Notes under the pieces: generated by a model
Seen by the model: only the letters and a program-made list of their open reading frames with translations
The model's database searches: none
What the model was told of the DNA's origin: nothing
Shown here: positions 16,735 through 25,075 of the stretch, piece after piece
How positions within the stretch are numbered: position 1 is the first letter of the stretch
Layout of the letters: each line of letters opens with the position of its first letter
Assembly: GCA_002342025.1 (NCBI GenBank)
Contig: DDPD01000056.1
Location: forward strand, 1-26,787
Direction: 5' to 3'
Source of the DNA: Moraxellaceae bacterium UBA2477
Lineage (GTDB): Bacteria > Pseudomonadota > Gammaproteobacteria > Pseudomonadales > Moraxellaceae
Length of the DNA stretch: 26,787 nt
Program-made: the position numbers and the translations under genes

Positions 16735-17763
16735 ATGTCGATGCGCCCCGCCAACACCTTGAGTCTTGCCTATGTGCAGCGCCTGCTGGCGGGTGCTGTG
16801 CGCCAAGGCTCCTCACTGGCGGAGCTGTTTAGCCTCTCGGGGCTTGATCCAGCGCTTCTGGAAGACGCCCATGCCAGCATTAGCAGTGCGCAGCTGATAC
16901 GTCTGATTCAAACCGCTATGCAGCAAATTGGCGATGAATTCATTGGCTTGGCCAGTACGGGTCGTTCCAAGCCCGGCAGCTTTGCCATGATGGCCTATGC
17001 GGTCATTAACTGTATTAATTTAGAGAAAGCGATACGGCGCTCGGTGGCGTTCTATGAGCTCTTCGAAACGCCGGTGCAAACGCGCTTCGAGATCGTCAAT
17101 AACGAAGGCCATGTGTACTTTGAAGTGCGACGAGACACGGAGTTTTCCGTGACGGTGTATGAGGTCATGGCGTTTGTCTCAGTGAGATTTTGGAGCTGGT
17201 TAGTGGGGCGACGGCTCGATCCGCTCGTTATTGAATTTGCTTTCGATGCCCCGCCCAGCTCGCAAGAGTTTGAAAAGCTGTTTCGCTGCCCGGTGAACTA
17301 CGGCATGGAGGCGAATGTCATTCGCTTTCCCGCGGCTTGGCTGACCTTGCCACTGGCACAAAACACCCTGTCGTTGTCGCATTTTCTGAAAGACTCGCTG
17401 GCGCGCATTATTGGCGGTCAGGCTCGACCAGAGCGCTTAACGGATCGTGTGCGTAGTCTGCTGGGGCGGGAGTATGGCAATCAGTTTCCTGAGCTGACGG
17501 ACATTTGCCAGCGACTGAATCTCACGCCGCAAACCTTGCGTCGTCGTTTAAAGGACGAAGGCACCAGCTATCAAATCATTAAGGATAAAATGCGCGAAGA
17601 AGCGGCGCGTTTTTATCTCGCTAAACCCACACTTTCCATTGACGAGATTGCCCTCATGATGGGCTACTCAGAAGCCAGCGCATTTCATCGCGCCTTTAAG
17701 CAATGGACAGGTATGACCCCGGCCGCCTGCCGACGCCAGTTATTGGAAACCCCTGAATCATGA
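16735..17763 (+). CDS. AraC-family transcriptional regulator (arabinose-binding-like N-terminus)
   Basis: A 342-aa paralogue of the regulator at 13769. The N-terminal sensing domain spans about 25-215 (LAYVQRLLAGAV, FIGLASTGRSKPGSFAMM), and the C-terminal helix-turn-helix pair about 240-335, with LNLTPQTLRRRLKDEGTSYQ and MMGYSEASAFHRAFKQWTG. I chose the ATG at 16735; a second ATG is two codons later. An open frame from 16657 would place the 13-bp direct repeat inside the coding region, which is less likely. Its stop overlaps the purU start by four bases (ATGA), so purU is translationally coupled to it. Confidence 0.92.
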   Translation: MSMRPANTLSLAYVQRLLAGAVRQGSSLAELFSLSGLDPALLEDAHASISSAQLIRLIQTAMQQIGDEFIGLASTGRSKPGSFAMMAYAVINCINLEKAIRRSVAFYELFETPVQTRFEIVNNEGHVYFEVRRDTEFSVTVYEVMAFVSVRFWSWLVGRRLDPLVIEFAFDAPPSSQEFEKLFRCPVNYGMEANVIRFPAAWLTLPLAQNTLSLSHFLKDSLARIIGGQARPERLTDRVRSLLGREYGNQFPELTDICQRLNLTPQTLRRRLKDEGTSYQIIKDKMREEAARFYLAKPTLSIDEIALMMGYSEASAFHRAFKQWTGMTPAACRRQLLETPES

Positions 17764-18617
17764 CCGACACCACCGCACGCCTGTTAATTAACTGCCCTGA
17801 TGCGCCGGGCATCGTCAGCGCGGTTTCAAGCTTTTTGTATAACCACGGTGCCAACATTACCGATCTCGATCAGCATGCGACAGCGCCCGAAGGCGGCACG
17901 TATTTCATGCGCTTGGAGTTTCAAACCGGTAATTTGAGCTTAAACCGTGAGTCCTTAGAGCAGGCCTTCCAGACTTCTGTAGCGGCACGTTATGGCATGA
18001 AGTGGCACATCAGCTATGCCGCAGAACGGAAAAAAGTCGCGGTGCTGGTGTCTAAGCACGACCACGCCATGATGGAGCTGCTCTGGCGTTGGTCGCGTGG
18101 CGCTTTGCCCTGCGACATCGTGGCGGTGATCAGTAATCACGAGGACTTACGCTCGTCGGTGGAAGGCTTCGGCGTGCCGTTTCATGTCATTCCGGTCACG
18201 GCAGCAACCAAGGTCGAGGCGGAAGCGCAAATCGAGCAGTTGCTCAGCGGTGTCGATTTGATTGTGTTGGCGCGCTACATGCAAATTCTCAGTGCCGACT
18301 TCACCGCACGCTGGCCGCACCGCATTATCAATATTCATCATTCCTTTTTGCCGGCTTTTGTGGGTGCTAACCCCTACCAGCAAGCGTATGACAAAGGCGT
18401 GAAGCTGATCGGTGCCACCGCGCACTATGTGACGGCCGATCTCGATCAAGGCCCGATCATTGAACAAGATGTAGAACGTGTATCGCATCGTGATGAAGTG
18501 CCGACCCTGCGTGAAATGGGCCAAGACGTGGAGCGCCAAGTCTTGGCGCGCGCGGTACGCTGGCATCTTGAAGATCGCATTCTGGTGCACGGCAACAAGA
18601 CCATCGTTTTTGCCTAA
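17760..18617 (+). CDS. purU: Formyltetrahydrofolate deformylase
   Basis: PurU hydrolyses 10-formyl-THF to THF and formate, balancing one-carbon pools and supplying formate for PurT. The 285-aa protein has an N-terminal ACT domain (about 8-85, beginning LLINCPDAPGIVSAVSSFL) and a C-terminal formyltransferase-like domain (about 92-285). The catalytic residues Asn191 and His193 (INIHHSFLPAF) and Asp229 (DLDQGPII) are in place. It overlaps the upstream araC by ATGA and is followed after 12 bases by an MFS gene, which makes an unusual operon. A cytoplasmic enzyme; the ACT domain normally senses methionine and glycine. Confidence 0.97.
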   Translation: MTDTTARLLINCPDAPGIVSAVSSFLYNHGANITDLDQHATAPEGGTYFMRLEFQTGNLSLNRESLEQAFQTSVAARYGMKWHISYAAERKKVAVLVSKHDHAMMELLWRWSRGALPCDIVAVISNHEDLRSSVEGFGVPFHVIPVTAATKVEAEAQIEQLLSGVDLIVLARYMQILSADFTARWPHRIINIHHSFLPAFVGANPYQQAYDKGVKLIGATAHYVTADLDQGPIIEQDVERVSHRDEVPTLREMGQDVERQVLARAVRWHLEDRILVHGNKTIVFA

Positions 18618-18629
18618 CGGAAGCAGCCA

Positions 18630-19877
18630 ATGACTTCATTGCCCTCACGCCTGGGTTTATTGCTGTGCTTATACCTGGCTCAAGGCGTTCCTTTTGGCGT
18701 GTATACGCAGGCACTGCCGGCCATCATGCGCACCTACGATGCGCCATTGTCGCTGATTAGTATGAGCGGTTTGTTGGCCATTCCGTGGGCTTTGAAGGTG
18801 TTCTGGTCACCCTGGGTGGATCGCTATTATTGGCCACGCCTAGGCTATCGCCGGAGCTGGATTCTGCCCATGAATCTGGGCTTGATTGCCGTTTTGGTGG
18901 TCATGGCCAGTTTCAATCCTGAGTCGCTGCGCGAGCCCAGTGGCGTTTACACCTTGTTTGCCTTGTTGTTTCTGGTGAACTTGTTTGCGGCCACGCAAGA
19001 TATTGCCACCGATGGTTTGGCCGTTCGTATCTTGGGTGCTCACGAGCGCGGCCTAGGTAATGGCATTCAGGTCTCGGCTTATCGCGTCGGTATTATCGTG
19101 GGCGGCGGCTTGTTGTTGGTGGTCTTAGATACTTGGGGCTGGCAGTCGGCCTTTGGTGGCCTCATCGCCATCTCGTGTTTATTGTTGTTGCCGGTCTTAT
19201 TTTTACGCGAACCCACGATTTTGCCGGAGGCCGCTGCGGCCTCGCGTGAGCCCTACAGTTCGGCCTGGCGTAGTTTTTTTCAGCGCCCAGAAATCAAGGG
19301 CTGGATTTGGGTGTTGGTGACCTTTAAGGCTGCGGAATCCTTGGGCTCCGCCATGGTCAAGCCCATGATGGTGGATATGGGCATTTCCTTATCGCAAATG
19401 GGCCTGCAGGTAAGCATGGTGGGCTCCGTCACGACCATTACCGGAGCGTTGCTTGGCGGCTGGTTAACGGAACGCTGGGGACGGCGTCGGGCCATTGTCG
19501 GGTTTGGTTTTCTGCAGGCCTGTACCTTCGCTTGTTACGCCTTGCCAGCCTCAGGCATGGGTGTGTTGGGCCTGTCGCCCACCACTACGGTAGTCACCAT
19601 TAATGCCGTGGAGCACTTTATGGGCGGTATGGCGATGGCTGCACTGCTTTCGGCGGTCATGGATCGCGCCCGCCAAGCCCATGCCGGTGTGGATTTTACG
19701 TTGCAGGTCAGCTTGTTGGCGCTGTTTGGCGGCATGTTTTATTTACCTGCGGGCTTTCTCGTGGAGCAAATTGGATATACCCAGCACTTCTTAATTAGCG
19801 GACTTGCTGGCATCGCCTTACTTTGGCCTGCCTGGCGATTCACTCGCGAACCAGAACAGCTGCGGTCAGGAGGTTAA
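18630..19877 (+). CDS. MFS transporter, AmpG/acetyl-CoA-transporter-like (PAT) family
   Basis: A 415-aa permease with 12 predicted membrane helices. The first helices carry the family's hallmark: LYLAQGVPFGVY, then LAIPWALKVFWSPWVDRYYW at about 49-68, matching the AmpG/AT-1 group better than sugar or drug MFS groups. AmpG imports muropeptides, but relatives carry other cargo and no cell-wall recycling gene is nearby, so the substrate stays open. Leucine codons TTG and TTA are frequent, in contrast to the 3471-9000 block. It lies 12 bases after purU and its stop falls inside the spacer before tusA. Confidence 0.88.
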   Translation: MTSLPSRLGLLLCLYLAQGVPFGVYTQALPAIMRTYDAPLSLISMSGLLAIPWALKVFWSPWVDRYYWPRLGYRRSWILPMNLGLIAVLVVMASFNPESLREPSGVYTLFALLFLVNLFAATQDIATDGLAVRILGAHERGLGNGIQVSAYRVGIIVGGGLLLVVLDTWGWQSAFGGLIAISCLLLLPVLFLREPTILPEAAAASREPYSSAWRSFFQRPEIKGWIWVLVTFKAAESLGSAMVKPMMVDMGISLSQMGLQVSMVGSVTTITGALLGGWLTERWGRRRAIVGFGFLQACTFACYALPASGMGVLGLSPTTTVVTINAVEHFMGGMAMAALLSAVMDRARQAHAGVDFTLQVSLLALFGGMFYLPAGFLVEQIGYTQHFLISGLAGIALLWPAWRFTREPEQLRSGG

Positions 19878-19879
19878 CG

Positions 19880-20125
19880 GTGCTAGAGACGCCTTTAGCA
19901 AATGAGCCGTGGTTGGATGCGCGCGGGCTGAATTGCCCTGAGCCGGTGATGATGCTGCACAAACGAGTGCGCGAGTTGGCCAGCGGTGAGCACTTATGGA
20001 TTTGGGCGACCGACCCATCCACCACGCGGGACATCCCGAAGTTTTGCCACTTCCTAGGGCATCACTTGGTGCTCGCCGATGAGCCGGAGCCCGGTTTGTA
20101 TCGCTATCAGCTGCGTAAGGGCTGA
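19880..20125 (+). CDS. tusA: Sulfurtransferase TusA
   Basis: TusA is a small cytoplasmic sulfur carrier that takes persulfide sulfur from IscS for tRNA thiolation and other uses. The 81-aa protein has the signature LDARGLNCPEPVM at about 12-24 with the persulfide cysteine Cys19 in the CPxP motif. The start is a GTG at 19880, fixed by a perfect AGGAGG seven bases upstream; a longer open frame from 19823 would overlap the MFS gene. It is last in the araC-purU-MFS-tusA run. Its 3' end overlaps the convergent MATE gene by 19 bases. Confidence 0.93.
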   Translation: MLETPLANEPWLDARGLNCPEPVMMLHKRVRELASGEHLWIWATDPSTTRDIPKFCHFLGHHLVLADEPEPGLYRYQLRKG

Positions 20126-21501
20126 GGGCTAAACGGCAAGTTATCCAAGCGAAAACTCAGTTGGCGATTGAGCAGCCAAGCCGCCACTGCAAGCCCGAGC
20201 ACTAAGCCGGCCCAATAGCCTTGCGCCCCCCATGCCTGACCCAGCCAATCGGTGCTGCCCGCGATGTAACCAAAAGGAATGCCAACGCCCCAGTAGGCCA
20301 GCAAGGTGAGCTGCATCGGGCTGCGTGTATCTTGAATGCCACGCAAGCAACCCGCCGCCCCGACCTGAAGGGCATCGACGATCTGATAAGCCACCGCAAA
20401 CAACAGCAGCTGAACCGCTAAATCGACAACCGCAGGGTCTGTGCTGTAGAAGCGCACGATGGGCTCTCGCAACAGCAGTAACATCAGAGCGGTGCCACAG
20501 GCCATGAGCGTTGTCGTGGTCAGTCCAACGCGACGGGTCAGGCGCAGTGCGGCCAGATTCTGTGCGCCATAATGATGACCGCAGCGAATCGTCAGGGCTA
20601 ACGCCAGGCTGAGTGGCAGCATGAAAATAACCGAGGTGACAGACAGCGCAATTTGATGGCCAGCCACGGCGATCTCGCCGCTGGGGCTGACTAAGATGGC
20701 GACCAGCGCAAACGAGCTGACTTCAAAGAAAATGGCGAGTCCGATAGGAAAGCCCAGCTTGGCGATATGCAAAATTTCATGCACATGCGGTGGTGTCCAC
20801 ACGGTGAGCAAGCGCGTCTTTGAGAAAGCCTTGGTCAGTAACACGTAGGTCAGTAGTACTAAGGTCATCGACCACATCACCACCGCCGTGCCCCAGCCAC
20901 AACCTGCACCACCCATGGCGGGCACGGTCCAACCCAAGAAGTTGTCGCTGCCGTACATAAAGAAGCGGTTTGCCAATACGTTCAGGCCGAGGCCCAGCAA
21001 GCTAATGAGTGTCACCGGTAAGGGCCTGGCCTGAGCTTCGCAGTAGCAACGCAGCACGAAAAAGAAAGCCACCGCCGGCATGCCCCAAGACACGCCGTAC
21101 AGATAGTCTGCGGTTTCAGCATGTAAATGGTCGGGCATGCCCATCCAGCCCAATAAGGGCGGCGAGGCTTGAATCAGTAGCAGCCCGATCATGCCCACGA
21201 GCGCAGCCAGCCAAAGGGCTTGATGCGTGATGATGGCGATGCGTTCGGGCTGCTCAGCGCCTCTGGCTTCAGCGACTAAGGTGGTGGTGGCTAACAGGGT
21301 GCCAGTCGTTAGCAGATACAGCGGCAGCCAAATGCTGGCGCCCAAGGCCACCGCAGCGAGATCCAAGGGAGACAGCTGTCCCGCCATAATGGTGTCTATC
21401 AGGCCATAGCCCGCCTGGGCAAACTGACTGATCAGAATAGGGCCGGTTAACGCCGCCAATAGTTTAAGTTCTTGCTGCCATGACACGGTGTGGCGACTCA
21501 T
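20107..21501 (-). CDS. MATE-family efflux transporter
   Basis: A 464-aa multidrug and toxin extrusion protein with 12 predicted helices in two homologous halves. Helix 1 has the typical LTGPILISQFAQAGYGLIDTI pattern split by the family's conserved proline, followed by AGQLSPLDLAAVALGASIW (about 41-59). The second half includes GEIAVAGHQIALSVTS and CLRGIQDTRSPM (near 384-395). It would export cationic compounds with a Na+ or H+ gradient. The start ATG overlaps the upstream Nudix stop by four bases (ATGA), so the two are co-translated. Closest to the NorM-type group, judging by length and motifs. Confidence 0.93.
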   Translation of the reverse strand: MSRHTVSWQQELKLLAALTGPILISQFAQAGYGLIDTIMAGQLSPLDLAAVALGASIWLPLYLLTTGTLLATTTLVAEARGAEQPERIAIITHQALWLAALVGMIGLLLIQASPPLLGWMGMPDHLHAETADYLYGVSWGMPAVAFFFVLRCYCEAQARPLPVTLISLLGLGLNVLANRFFMYGSDNFLGWTVPAMGGAGCGWGTAVVMWSMTLVLLTYVLLTKAFSKTRLLTVWTPPHVHEILHIAKLGFPIGLAIFFEVSSFALVAILVSPSGEIAVAGHQIALSVTSVIFMLPLSLALALTIRCGHHYGAQNLAALRLTRRVGLTTTTLMACGTALMLLLLREPIVRFYSTDPAVVDLAVQLLLFAVAYQIVDALQVGAAGCLRGIQDTRSPMQLTLLAYWGVGIPFGYIAGSTDWLGQAWGAQGYWAGLVLGLAVAAWLLNRQLSFRLDNLPFSPQPLRS

Positions 21502-22364
21502 AAAACGCTCAATGATCCATAGCCTAGGCGGCCCAATTCCTGCGAAATGGCGGCGCTATCGGCGCCAAAATAGCGTTGTCGCAAGAGCCCGCTAAGAACC
21601 ACTAATCCTGCATCCCAGGTGAACTCACCGGCTAAGAGATGTTGCAGAACGTGGGGAATGCTCATGCGTTCCAAACTAGCCACTTCGCCGTCCTGGTTTT
21701 GCGGCTGAAGGTGGGCGGGCAGCCACAGATCATGCACGGCCACGTATTCATCTTGTACGCCTTCAGGGATGCGGCGATGAATATGCAAAAAATGAAAGGG
21801 GGCGGGTGGATGCTTGAGCGATAAACCCGCCTCTTCCCAGGCCTCACGCGCTAGGCCTGTGGCGATGCTTTCACCGGCAGACAAGCCGCCACCGACCAGA
21901 TTGTCGAGCTTATTGGGATCCACGAATTTATGACTGCTGCGACGCGCGACCCACAGCTCAGCACCATTCACCGTGGCTACCCACGCATTGAGATGCACGG
22001 AGGGCGTTTGCAGGCCGAAGGTTCGAAACGCTGCGCGCTCTTGGGTTAAAAAGACCTGCCCGTGCCGGGTTAATTGCATGGCTTCATCGCGCCAATTTTG
22101 CAGCAGTCCTTGTTTTTTCATGGCCTTCGCATAGGTTTGCAAAAGCGCACTGCGGTGGTCATGGCTGCCATCACTGGACAGCAGCACCTCACGGCCATTA
22201 ATTCGGACACGCGGGCGATCAAGCGCATAGAGCGCTTCAGCGACCTGAGGCCGGACCCAACCGACTGCCTCGCCATCCAGCACAAGACGCAACTCATTGA
22301 CGGCCTGAAAGCGCGGCTCTTGTTGTAAGAAAGACATGATCTGTGCCGCGAGAGGTGCCGCCAT
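21498..22364 (-). CDS. DUF4743/Nudix hydrolase
   Basis: A 288-aa hydrolase with an N-terminal DUF4743-like domain (about 1-115) and a C-terminal Nudix domain (about 120-270). The Nudix box is complete: G-x5-E-x7-R-E-x2-E-E-x-G-L, seen as GGLSAGE, then SIATGLAREAWEEAGL. This architecture matches the cross-kingdom enzymes, such as yeast YJR142W, reported to remove oxidised thiamine diphosphate analogues; that role is transferred from known family members, not shown here. I chose the ATG at 22364 with AGG eight bases upstream, since longer frames run into the divergent pdxB gene. It forms a two-gene operon with the MATE transporter. Confidence 0.9.
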   Translation of the reverse strand: MAAPLAAQIMSFLQQEPRFQAVNELRLVLDGEAVGWVRPQVAEALYALDRPRVRINGREVLLSSDGSHDHRSALLQTYAKAMKKQGLLQNWRDEAMQLTRHGQVFLTQERAAFRTFGLQTPSVHLNAWVATVNGAELWVARRSSHKFVDPNKLDNLVGGGLSAGESIATGLAREAWEEAGLSLKHPPAPFHFLHIHRRIPEGVQDEYVAVHDLWLPAHLQPQNQDGEVASLERMSIPHVLQHLLAGEFTWDAGLVVLSGLLRQRYFGADSAAISQELGRLGYGSLSVL

Positions 22365-22451
22365 GGAAAAACCTGCATGTCTGCTGAAACGAGGCCTGCA
22401 GTGTAGCAAAGTGAGGTGGCATACTTGCGTTTTCGCCATGAGGTTTGCGTT

Positions 22452-23621
22452 ATGTCTCGCCAACAAATATCGGTCGTTGCCGATGACAACATGCCCGGCG
22501 TCGAGGCGTGCTGCGCGCAGATTGCCGGCGTTGACTTCCGTGTTGTGCGTCGCCCCGGTCGCGAGCTAACAGCAGCCGATGTGGCACAGGCAGATTGGTT
22601 ATTTGTGCGCTCAATAACCCCGGTCACGTCGGGCTTGCTGGCGGCTAGCCGCGTGCGCTTTGTGGGTACTGCAACCATTGGTACTGACCACCTGGACATC
22701 CCTTGGCTGAATCAGCAGGGCATGGCCTGGTCTGCTGCGCCGGGCTGCAATGCGCGCGCAGTCGCCGAGTGGGTGTTGACCCTGTGCCTGCGACTTGCAC
22801 AAGAGCAGCAACAGCATTTGGCGGGCAAGGTCTTGGGGATTGTTGGGCTGGGCCATGTGGGCCGCTGGGTCGCTGACTTGATGTTGCCCCTCGGCCTGCG
22901 CGTGATTGCCTACGACCCATTAATAGCCACTGAAGCATGGCCCGTGCATGGCCATGTACAACCGGTGAGTTGGGCTGAGTTATTGGCGACGGCCGATATC
23001 ATTACCATCCACACGCCCCTGACGAAAGCCGGTCACTTTCCAACGTTTCATCTGTTTGATCAGGCCGCATTGGCGCAAATGAAGCCTAGTGCCTGGTTAC
23101 TCAATGCGGCGCGCGGCGCAGTCATTGACCACGATGCCTTGCTAAGTGACCTGCAGCGCAACAGCCGCGTGGTGGCGTTAGATGTTTGGGAGGGAGAGCC
23201 CCACATTCGACCCGATGTGCTGGCCTTGGTGCGTTACGCTAGCCCTCATATTGCCGGCCATAGCTTAGAAGGCAAATGGCGTGGGACCTGGCAAATTGTG
23301 CAGGCAGCTGCAGAGCACGAAGGTTTGACCCTGGCGGGCTCACTGCATGATGTTCTGCCCACGATGGGAGCCGAGTCACTGACGTGGCCTATGACGGGTG
23401 ACACAGAGGCCGATTTGTTTGCGCTAACGGCGCAACTCGTGGATCAAGCTGGGGATGATGAACGCCTTCGGGCGTCGCTCCATGAAAGTCACCCCAGCAC
23501 GGCTTTTGATGCGCTGCGTAAACACTATCCGGTTCGACGCGAATTTCCGGCACATCGCTTGCAAACAGTAAGCGATGAAACGTCGCGTAAGTTGCTTATC
23601 GCGCTCGGTTTCTGCTGTTAG
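22452..23621 (+). CDS. pdxB: 4-phosphoerythronate dehydrogenase
   Basis: PdxB oxidises 4-phosphoerythronate in the DXP-dependent pathway to pyridoxal phosphate. The 389-aa length fits the long PdxB type with its C-terminal dimerisation domain (about 285-389). Visible: VVADDNMPG at the N-terminus, the NAD motif GLGHVG at 132-137, Arg221 in LLNAARGAVID, Glu249 in DVWEGEP, and His266 in SPHIAGHSLEGKWRGT. The ATG at 22452 has GAGG eight bases upstream; a longer frame from 22416 lacks support. It is divergent from the Nudix gene across 87 bases. A sodium symporter gene follows after 44 bases. Confidence 0.96.
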   Translation: MSRQQISVVADDNMPGVEACCAQIAGVDFRVVRRPGRELTAADVAQADWLFVRSITPVTSGLLAASRVRFVGTATIGTDHLDIPWLNQQGMAWSAAPGCNARAVAEWVLTLCLRLAQEQQQHLAGKVLGIVGLGHVGRWVADLMLPLGLRVIAYDPLIATEAWPVHGHVQPVSWAELLATADIITIHTPLTKAGHFPTFHLFDQAALAQMKPSAWLLNAARGAVIDHDALLSDLQRNSRVVALDVWEGEPHIRPDVLALVRYASPHIAGHSLEGKWRGTWQIVQAAAEHEGLTLAGSLHDVLPTMGAESLTWPMTGDTEADLFALTAQLVDQAGDDERLRASLHESHPSTAFDALRKHYPVRREFPAHRLQTVSDETSRKLLIALGFCC

Positions 23622-23665
23622 CATTCGCAAAATTTTCGTGTCCTCTCTGTTGGGAGCCTGATTCC

Positions 23666-25075
23666 ATGCTGAGCGCATTTGTTATTGGTTATTTGGTGGT
23701 ATCCATTGCAATTGGCTTGCTGGCCAGCTTGCGTGTCCACAACTCGCGGGATTTCGTATCCGCTGGACGCAGTCTGCCGCTAAGCATCGTGACCGCCACC
23801 ATGTTTGCCACCTGGTTTGGTTCAGAGTCTGTGTTGGGCGCGCCACCTACTTTTTTGCAGGAAGGGATTGGCGGTATTGTGGCGGATCCTTTTGGTGCAG
23901 CATTTTGTTTGATCTTTGCCGGGATGTTTTTCGCACGAGCATTGTATCGCCGCAACATGCTCACCATTGGCGATTTCTTCCGGGAAAAGTATGGACGTGA
24001 AGCTGAAGTTATCGCGTCTACTGCCATTATGTTGTCTTATTTGGGCTGGGTATCGGCGCAGCTCATTGCGCTGGGCGTGGTCTTCAGCAGTCTGAGTCAA
24101 GGTGCCATCACCCATGATCAAGGCATCATGATTGGTGCAGCGATTGTGGTTTTCTACACGATGTTCGGTGGCATGTGGTCAGTGGCTATGACCAGCTTCG
24201 TGCAAATGCTGGTCATCATTATTTCCCTGTTAATTATTGCTTGGGTAGTTGCAGACAAAGCGGGCGGCGCCATGGTCGTTGTTGAGCACGCGCGAGCAGC
24301 GGGGAAGTTTGAGGGTTTTTGGCCGGAGTGGAATTTGCCCGCGGTTCTGGCCTTTGTTGGGGCATTTGTTACCTTAGCGCTAGGGTCGATTCCGCAGCAA
24401 GATGTATTTCAGCGCATGAACTCTTCGAAAACTGAAGGAATTGCCGTGGCGGGATCTATCCTAGGCGGTGTGGGCTATTTGGTGTTCTGTATGGTGCCCA
24501 TTTTCCTAACCTATGCCGCCGTGGTGATTGATCCGGATCTGGTAAGTCGCGTCATTGCCGTTGATGCGCAACAAATCTTGCCTACCTTTATTCAAACGGA
24601 TTTGCCGTTAATTATGCAGGTGCTTTTTTTTGGCGCTTTGCTGTCGGCCATCATGTCCACTGCATCAGGCACGTTGTTAGCCCCATCCACCGTATTCACT
24701 GAAAACTTGCTCAAGCCGTTGCTGAAAACACAAAGCGACCGTCAGTTTCTGTGGATGCTGCGCAGCGTTGTCGCCGTGTTCGGTGTCTTGATTACCTGGT
24801 TTGCCGTAAGGTCTGATGCCAGCATTTTTGAGATGGTTGAGAATGCTTACAAAGTGACATTGGTGGCGGCTTTTGTTCCGCTCACAGCAGGTATTTATTG
24901 GCGATATGCGAATCGAGTTGGGGCGTTGTCTTCCATGGTGGCAGGTATCGCCGTATGGCTAACCTTGGAAGCCTTCGCTCCTGAAGGGATTTGCCCGCCA
25001 CAGTTGGCGGGCTTATTTGCGGCTATTGTGGCAATGCTGCTGGGTTCTTGGTGGTCGCGCGCTGCAAAATGCTGA
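23666..25075 (+). CDS. Sodium:solute symporter (SSS family)
   Basis: A 469-aa inner-membrane Na+-coupled importer with about 13 hydrophobic helices. Family features include DFVSAGRSLPLSIVTATMFATW near 29-48 (split here by the helix-1 break), GDFFREKYGREAEV at about 102-115, the LGSIPQQDVFQRM segment at about 239-251, and LFFGALLSAIMSTASGTLL near 319-337, which carries the small residues of the sodium site. The cargo is not predictable. A GGGAG lies ahead of the ATG. It may be read with pdxB, 44 bases upstream. The last 53 bases of its coding region also encode the end of the convergent desaturase gene. Confidence 0.92.
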   Translation: MLSAFVIGYLVVSIAIGLLASLRVHNSRDFVSAGRSLPLSIVTATMFATWFGSESVLGAPPTFLQEGIGGIVADPFGAAFCLIFAGMFFARALYRRNMLTIGDFFREKYGREAEVIASTAIMLSYLGWVSAQLIALGVVFSSLSQGAITHDQGIMIGAAIVVFYTMFGGMWSVAMTSFVQMLVIIISLLIIAWVVADKAGGAMVVVEHARAAGKFEGFWPEWNLPAVLAFVGAFVTLALGSIPQQDVFQRMNSSKTEGIAVAGSILGGVGYLVFCMVPIFLTYAAVVIDPDLVSRVIAVDAQQILPTFIQTDLPLIMQVLFFGALLSAIMSTASGTLLAPSTVFTENLLKPLLKTQSDRQFLWMLRSVVAVFGVLITWFAVRSDASIFEMVENAYKVTLVAAFVPLTAGIYWRYANRVGALSSMVAGIAVWLTLEAFAPEGICPPQLAGLFAAIVAMLLGSWWSRAAKC

